This document shows, in pieces, positions 6,484 to 10,008 of a stretch of DNA of 10,008 nt (the first letter of the stretch is position 1; every line of letters begins with the position of its first letter). Source of the DNA: CAWEEP01 sp963808125 (GTDB taxonomy: Bacteria; Chloroflexota; Dormibacteria; Aeolococcales; Aeolococcaceae). Under the pieces are notes generated by a model that saw only the letters and a program-made list of their open reading frames with translations, searched no databases and had not been told where the DNA came from. The position numbers and the translations under genes were made by a program. The stretch is taken from positions 1 through 10,008 of the forward strand of contig CAWEEP010000040.1 of the NCBI GenBank assembly GCA_963808125.1, read 5' to 3'.

Positions 6484-6710
6484 GGAACTCTAGCGGCGAG
6501 GCGCTGGAGGCTCGCCAAAAGGCGTCGGAGAGGGAGGCGGAGGAGGAACCCTCGGCTGCGGCGGAGGAGGGGGCCCGTCCTTACGCACCGGCTCAGACGG
6601 CGGAGACGGCTGAGGACGTGGGGCAGGCTGCCTGGTGCGTTCGGCACGAAGGTCGTTCATGGCTCGGACAGTCTAGTCGTTCCGTGAGCGCCATTTTCTC
6701 AGTCGGCTGA
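6480..6710 (+). CDS. Possible small Glu/Ala-rich protein coupled to the membrane-protein gene
   Basis: GTG 6480 overlaps the preceding stop as GTGA, and the GGGGAGGAGG just upstream is a strong purine tract, though too close for ideal spacing. The 76-residue frame reads as a charged, low-complexity Glu/Ala/Arg peptide (for example EALEARQKASEREAEEE) and then becomes ordinary-looking. Third positions are often G. It competes with a proline-rich frame on the opposite strand (6490-6660), and both are probably not genes. Low-complexity GGAGG-type DNA can produce such frames by chance. No family was recognised. Confidence 0.25.
   Translation: MRNSSGEALEARQKASEREAEEEPSAAAEEGARPYAPAQTAETAEDVGQAAWCVRHEGRSWLGQSSRSVSAIFSVG
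6490..6660 (-). CDS. Possible 56-residue proline-rich peptide
   Basis: On the minus strand, ATG 6660 to TAG 6490-6492 encodes 56 residues with a basic N-terminus (MNDLRAERTRQPAPRP) and polyproline runs such as GPPPPPQPRVPPPPP. It lies downstream of, and in the same direction as, the two minus-strand genes. No Shine-Dalgarno is visible. A TAGACT hexamer ends 9 bases before the ATG and might serve a near-leaderless transcript. Small proline-rich proteins are common in actinobacteria, but this one shares its DNA with the Glu/Ala-rich plus-strand frame. No function is proposed. Confidence 0.3.
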   Translation of the reverse strand: MNDLRAERTRQPAPRPQPSPPSEPVRKDGPPPPPQPRVPPPPPSPTPFGEPPAPRR

Positions 6711-6756
6711 CCGCGCGGGAGCCGGCCGGTTTCTGCTGCTCGGTGTCTACCGGCTG

Positions 6757-6788
6757 GCGGCGCGTCGCCTCTAGAGGGAAGACGCCGC
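6757..6788 (-). terminator. Possible hairpin after the unidentified minus-strand gene
   Basis: CGCCGC (6783-6788) pairs with GCGGCG (6757-6762) around a 20-base loop that contains the perfect 10-base palindrome CCTCTAGAGG (6768-6777). It lies just beyond the stop of the minus-strand gene ending at 6791. There is no T-run. It may be a weak terminator or a protein-binding site. Bases 6711-6790 hold no gene that I can see. Confidence 0.25.
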
Positions 6789-6790
6789 GA

Positions 6791-7717
6791 CTACGCGCGG
6801 CTAGAGCTCAACCTCAACGCGAGGGCGAGCAGGAAGGTGGAGGCGGCGATGGCCTCCTCCGCTTCCCACTGGTCAACGGGCATTGGCGGCTGGGCGCCCT
6901 CCTCGGGGTCATCCTGGCCGCGGTGATGGCCAACGAGATTGAGGTACATACAGAACCCGCCGAGCATCTGTGCCAGCCCGTCGCGCTTCTGGGGCGGCAG
7001 CAAGGCCTCCGGGACGGCGGTCAGATGTTCCTCCCATCGTTGGCGGGAGTACGGCTTGGACAAGACGGCCTGAAAGGCGTCCAGAGCTTCGCCCAGCGCC
7101 TGTCGGCCCTCCCCCGCCCGAAGGAGAACACGCGCGCGATCCAGCTGCTCCCCGGCGCGCTTCCAGTTCGGATCTTCGGCACGTTGAGCGTCGGGGAGGA
7201 GCTGCTCCCACGAGGGCGGGAGCGGGCGCTTCAGTGGTGTGAGGATCTTGTCCTCCCACTCGGTCCGGAACATCCGAAGGTCGACCTGTCCCCACACCGG
7301 AAGCACCTGACCGTCTAAAGCCGCCAGGCCCTCGACTGTCAGCCTGATCTCGATTACCCGCTTGCCAACATGGCGCCGCTCAACGGCGTCAAGGTCCCCG
7401 GCAGACACCTCCCAAGTCCACGTGAACTCCGCCTCGGCCGCGAAGCTGGGCAGTGTCGTCGGCTTGACCGACCAGCGCCCCCAGGTACTCAGCCCCCCGG
7501 AAGCACGCGGCCGGAGCTCGATGAAGTGATTGATCGGGTCGCCGGGGGTTGGCACCGGGAGGTCGGGCTTGAACCGGCCGAGCAACTCGACGTTCCCCGG
7601 CTGAGACCGCTGGTCGACCGAAAGGGCGGTAAGGTCCCGCAGCGTGACCCGGCCCAGGGCCGTCTGCACTCCGTTCGGGCGAAGCGCGTACAGGTACAGG
7701 TCGCCGGTCACGTCCAC
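6791..7717 (-). CDS. Unidentified two-part protein (beta-rich N-half, helical C-half)
   Basis: Reading from GTG 7717 to TAG 6791-6793 gives 308 residues. The first 170 or so look beta-rich with many aromatic and Val/Thr alternations (TGDLYLYALRPNGV, EFTWTWEVS, VLPVWGQVDLRMFRTEW). After a proline-rich linker (PLPPSW) the C-terminal half is helical (RAGEGRQALGEALDAFQAVL), ending in a hydrophobic helix AASTFLLALALRL. The helical part loosely recalls C-terminal domains of some abortive-infection proteins, but no diagnostic residues can be named. GTG 7717 was chosen because a TACCCT box lies 8 bases before it; GTG 7711 is the alternative. There is no signal peptide. The frame stays open upstream, but that part is only a shadow of the relaxase gene. 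The gene follows the relaxase in the same direction after 139 bases. I do not recognise the family. Confidence 0.65.
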   Translation of the reverse strand: MDVTGDLYLYALRPNGVQTALGRVTLRDLTALSVDQRSQPGNVELLGRFKPDLPVPTPGDPINHFIELRPRASGGLSTWGRWSVKPTTLPSFAAEAEFTWTWEVSAGDLDAVERRHVGKRVIEIRLTVEGLAALDGQVLPVWGQVDLRMFRTEWEDKILTPLKRPLPPSWEQLLPDAQRAEDPNWKRAGEQLDRARVLLRAGEGRQALGEALDAFQAVLSKPYSRQRWEEHLTAVPEALLPPQKRDGLAQMLGGFCMYLNLVGHHRGQDDPEEGAQPPMPVDQWEAEEAIAASTFLLALALRLSSSRA

Positions 7718-7725
7718 GGCTGATG

Positions 7726-7731
7726 AGGGTA
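7726..7731 (-). promoter_or_regulatory. TACCCT -10 box before the unidentified minus-strand gene
   Basis: On the minus strand TACCCT ends 8 bases before GTG 7717, close to the spacing expected for a leaderless or near-leaderless transcript. No convincing -35 box is present. No Shine-Dalgarno precedes the GTG, which is consistent with this reading. Confidence 0.3.
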
Positions 7732-7749
7732 CTGCGGCAGCCCGGGGTC

Positions 7750-7765
7750 GCGCGGAAGGCCGCGC
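7750..7765 (-). terminator. Short perfect hairpin between relaxase and downstream gene
   Basis: GCGCGG and CCGCGC form a perfect 6-base stem around a 4-base loop, 91 bases beyond the relaxase stop. It is not followed by a T-run, so it may be a weak terminator, a processing site or an operator for the next gene. Confidence 0.25.
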
Positions 7766-7856
7766 TGCAAATGGTGGTATGCAATCTAGAGGATGGTCGC
7801 GAGAATACCTGCCGACGCTGACGGCGAGCGGCTTGGCTGCCGGTTGGGGCTGTGCC

Positions 7857-10008
7857 TCAGAACTGCGGACCGCGCGGCTGAGGTGTCGGCGTGGGGGTGG
7901 GGGACGGTCCTGTGTCGGGCGCGTCGCCCTGGCGCCGGACCACCGCGCTGCGCCTGAGCTGCTCGTTCTCCTTAAGGGCCTGCCGAACCGCGGCGAGTGG
8001 ATCCGGGGCGGCAGGCGCGGAGTCGGACGATGCCGCCCTGCTGGCGGTCTGCAGCGTGCCCGTCGCCGCCGGGCTGGCGGAGGGTTGAGCGGAGGCGCCA
8101 ACTCCCGGGTGGACGCCGCGCTGGCGGAGCGCAGCGGCGACGATGCGTTCGGCCTCGGGCCGGTCCAGCCCGTGCTCCTCGACGAGCCAGGCGGATGCCT
8201 GGGTGCCGGCAGGCTGGTGCATAGCCTGGTCGAGACGGGAAGAGGCGACCAGCCATGTTCGGCTGCCGTCGACGTCGGTGCCGACCCGCTCTGCGAGGAC
8301 GCGCTGCTCGGCGGTGGTCCTCCCGGCGAGCCGCTGTTCCGGGGTCGGCATCGGCGTCGTGGGCGCGCCGGGCGGGCCCACGTCGGGCTGGAGCCCCCAT
8401 GTCCGCAACCCGCGGGCGACGCGCCGCTCGGCGTCCGCCCGCTCGACGCCATAGGAGTTGACCAGCCACTCCGTCGCCTGGGACCCGGTGGGCTTCTGCT
8501 CCGCTCGGTCGATCAGGCCGCTGGCCACCAGCCAGGTCGCCCCCTCGGGCAAGACGAGCCCGACCCGGTCGATGTAGGACCGCTGCCGGTCCGTCGGCGG
8601 CCCGTCGAGCCGAGGAGCCCGGAGCACATGGGGGGTCATCCGGGCCGCCAGCTGCGCCTTCGCCTCGGGAGTGGCGTAGTCAAGGGTGGTGCACTTCTCG
8701 GTGACGTGAGCGAGGGCCTCGGCGTAGGCGTCGACGGTCGCAGTCCGGAGGTCACGCGACGCGTCAGGCTGGGCGTCGACGCTCTCACTGTTGGCGTAGA
8801 CCCGGGTCTCCGTGCGGGCTCGGGTCTGCATCGTGTACGCCTGCTCCAGGCCGCTGACCCGCGAGGCGCAGAGGACGCCGTACGTGGCGTCCCAGCCTCG
8901 GGCCTGGGCGGTCGTGGTGGTCATCGCGTAGCCGCGACCGAGGACGTTGCCGGCCTCCGCGGCGGTGAGGGTCACCAGGCGGCTCGGAAGCCTCCCCTGG
9001 CCGTCGGTCCGGACCGTGATGCCGCCGGCATCAGGGTCGACGCCGACCACCTCGCCCCGGGTGCGCTTCGGCGTGACCACGCGACCGGTTCGGGGCGTGC
9101 CGTCCTTGCGCCGCAGCGGGTGGCCCTCGCGATCGACCCGCGGTGTGCTCGCGACGTGCTTGGCGACGAAGCTCACCCGGTCGCCGGCGGCGTACTCGAG
9201 CTGGCCACACTGGACGCGGGCGGGGCCGAGGCGGCCCATCTGCTCCATGGCGGCGCGCGCCTGCGCGTTGAGGTTGTCGGCGACGTCGTTGAGGTCGCTG
9301 AGGAGGACGTGCTCCCGGGGTGAGCCGCCGGCGGCGATCGCCCCGGCCCAGTCCTCGACGGCCCGCGCCGCCGAGAGGTCCAGGGTGTCGTCGACCTGGA
9401 GAAGTCCGGCGTGATCCTTGACCATGAGGTACTTGCCGGCCTCTCCGTCGCGCAGCAGCGCCGAGGCCGAGGCCTCGGCGGCCCCCTGGTGCTGGCCCTG
9501 GCGGTAGTTGGTGCTCAGCACCGCGGTGGGGAGCTGCCGCGCCAGGTGGGCGAAGATGCCGCCGGCGCCGACCGGCTGTGTCTGCTTCGGGTCGCCGACC
9601 GTCCGCAGTGCGGCGACCCCGCTGCGCTCGGCGACGTCGATGAGCCGTGCGAAGGTCCGCGAGTCGACCGTGCCGCCCTCGTCGACGAGAAGGATGGTCT
9701 TGCGGTCGAGGCTCAGCGGGCGCCCGTCGGGTGCCCACAGGCTGCCCAACTCGCACCGCACCAGGAAGTCGGCGATGTTCCAGCTGGGTGCCCCCGTCTC
9801 CGCCTGGAGCACCTCCGCGGCGCCGCCGGCCAGCGCCACCCCGAGGACCTGGTAGCCGGCGGCCTGCATGGCGTCGACCGCGGGGCGCAGCGTCGTCGTC
9901 TTGCCGGAGCCGGCGATGCCGACGGTGCCCGCCCAGCCCGCCGGGCTGCACAGCGCCCGCAGCGCCCGCTCCTGCTCCGGATCGAGGCCGTGGCCGCCGC
10001 CTCGGGCC
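7857..10008 (-). CDS. traA: MobF/TraA-type conjugative relaxase, helicase and C-terminal part (5' end outside the window)
   Basis: The 716 visible residues (first codon at 10007) form the RecD-like SF1B helicase that follows the nicking domain in MobF relaxases, which cut and unwind plasmid DNA for transfer. GLDPEQERAL precedes Walker A GIAGSGKTTT (30-39). Walker B is LLVDEGG (D109/E110). GDPKQTQPVGAGG starts at 138 and STNYRQG is at about 165-171. Motifs V and VI appear as TTTTAQARGWD (about 363-373) and YTMQTRAR (391-398). Motif V lacks the His of the usual HxAQG, so unwinding may be altered. The last 230 residues hold a duplicated 55-residue module and end in a Pro/Thr tail (PSPTPTPTPQPRG). 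The nicking domain, catalytic Tyr and metal-binding His lie beyond the right edge. A relaxase assignment rather than RecD2 rests on the gene's length, its tail and the mobile context. The gene symbol is by family resemblance. Confidence 0.8.
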   Translation of the reverse strand, partial: ARGGGHGLDPEQERALRALCSPAGWAGTVGIAGSGKTTTLRPAVDAMQAAGYQVLGVALAGGAAEVLQAETGAPSWNIADFLVRCELGSLWAPDGRPLSLDRKTILLVDEGGTVDSRTFARLIDVAERSGVAALRTVGDPKQTQPVGAGGIFAHLARQLPTAVLSTNYRQGQHQGAAEASASALLRDGEAGKYLMVKDHAGLLQVDDTLDLSAARAVEDWAGAIAAGGSPREHVLLSDLNDVADNLNAQARAAMEQMGRLGPARVQCGQLEYAAGDRVSFVAKHVASTPRVDREGHPLRRKDGTPRTGRVVTPKRTRGEVVGVDPDAGGITVRTDGQGRLPSRLVTLTAAEAGNVLGRGYAMTTTTAQARGWDATYGVLCASRVSGLEQAYTMQTRARTETRVYANSESVDAQPDASRDLRTATVDAYAEALAHVTEKCTTLDYATPEAKAQLAARMTPHVLRAPRLDGPPTDRQRSYIDRVGLVLPEGATWLVASGLIDRAEQKPTGSQATEWLVNSYGVERADAERRVARGLRTWGLQPDVGPPGAPTTPMPTPEQRLAGRTTAEQRVLAERVGTDVDGSRTWLVASSRLDQAMHQPAGTQASAWLVEEHGLDRPEAERIVAAALRQRGVHPGVGASAQPSASPAATGTLQTASRAASSDSAPAAPDPLAAVRQALKENEQLRRSAVVRRQGDAPDTGPSPTPTPTPQPRGPQF
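8097..8261 (-). repeat. Second copy of the 55-residue relaxase tail module
   Basis: This copy begins RTWLVASSRLDQAMHQPAGT and ends GVHPGVG. It is exactly 55 codons and aligns without gaps to the copy at 8376-8540, with 28 of 55 residues identical by my count. Conserved points include TWLVAS, P-x-G-x-QA, WLV, AER, VA and LR..G..P.VG. Confidence 0.75.
8376..8540 (-). repeat. First copy of the 55-residue relaxase tail module
   Basis: This copy begins ATWLVASGLIDRAEQKPTGS and ends GLQPDVG. It precedes the second copy by 38 residues of Pro/Thr- and Arg-rich linker. The gap-free alignment with about 51 percent identity indicates an old internal duplication, probably of a small helical unit that contacts DNA or another transfer protein. 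Confidence 0.75.

Noticed and set aside
7718..8452. N-terminal extension of the 6791-7717 minus-strand gene up to ATG 8452
   Set aside because: This part runs antiparallel-frame over the relaxase tail on the same strand and reads as Pro/Arg/Ser-rich shadow. A long same-strand overlap of two unrelated genes is unlikely.
7644..9323. 559-codon open frame on the plus strand
   Set aside because: It is a shadow opposite the relaxase gene. It has no recognisable motif and low-complexity Gly/Arg composition, whereas the minus strand shows helicase motifs.
1..10008. CRISPR array or insertion sequence
   Set aside because: No regularly spaced direct repeats, transposase motifs or terminal inverted repeats were seen. 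The only clear repeat is the relaxase tail duplication, which is coding.

Overview
The window is GC-rich with mostly G/C third codon positions, uses GTG and TTG starts, and shows leaderless-type TANNNT boxes close to start codons. It carries part of a MobF/TraA-type conjugative relaxase-helicase. Together these point to an actinobacterial accessory region, most likely a conjugative plasmid or an integrated conjugative element. This assignment is inferred from composition and gene content, not from a database match.

Layout on the plus strand. Positions 1-1179 hold an unidentified HTH-containing gene end, an unidentified short frame and a ParB/sulfiredoxin-fold protein. Each is offset by one base from the one before, so this stretch may be overlapping genes or a frame-broken relic. 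Positions 1206-2705 encode a DNA methyltransferase of the SPPY class. This first 2.7 kb uses many A/T third positions. A junction zone at about 2700-2960 follows, and then the codon bias becomes strongly GC. Positions 2960-5798 hold a tight two-gene unit: an 819-residue Rad50/RecF/RloC-like ATPase with a CxxC loop and a helical C-terminal module, overlapping a 130-residue HEPN-like protein. A possible hairpin terminator comes next, then a leaderless three-helix membrane protein (5971-6483).

Layout on the minus strand. Reading leftward from the right edge, there is the helicase half and C-terminal tail of a relaxase (10008 to 7857), whose tail contains a 55-residue tandem duplication. Next is an unrecognised two-part protein (7717-6791), and possibly a small proline-rich peptide (6660-6490). 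The two strands converge near 6490-6790.

How the genes may work together. The relaxase half is the transfer module of the element. The plus-strand block looks like cargo: a modification enzyme with a ParB-like partner, an ATPase plus HEPN-like protein pair, and a small membrane protein resembling effector membrane modules. An anti-phage or plasmid-competition role for this cargo is an inference from domain architecture. The ATPase/HEPN-like pair is the best candidate for an undescribed system here.
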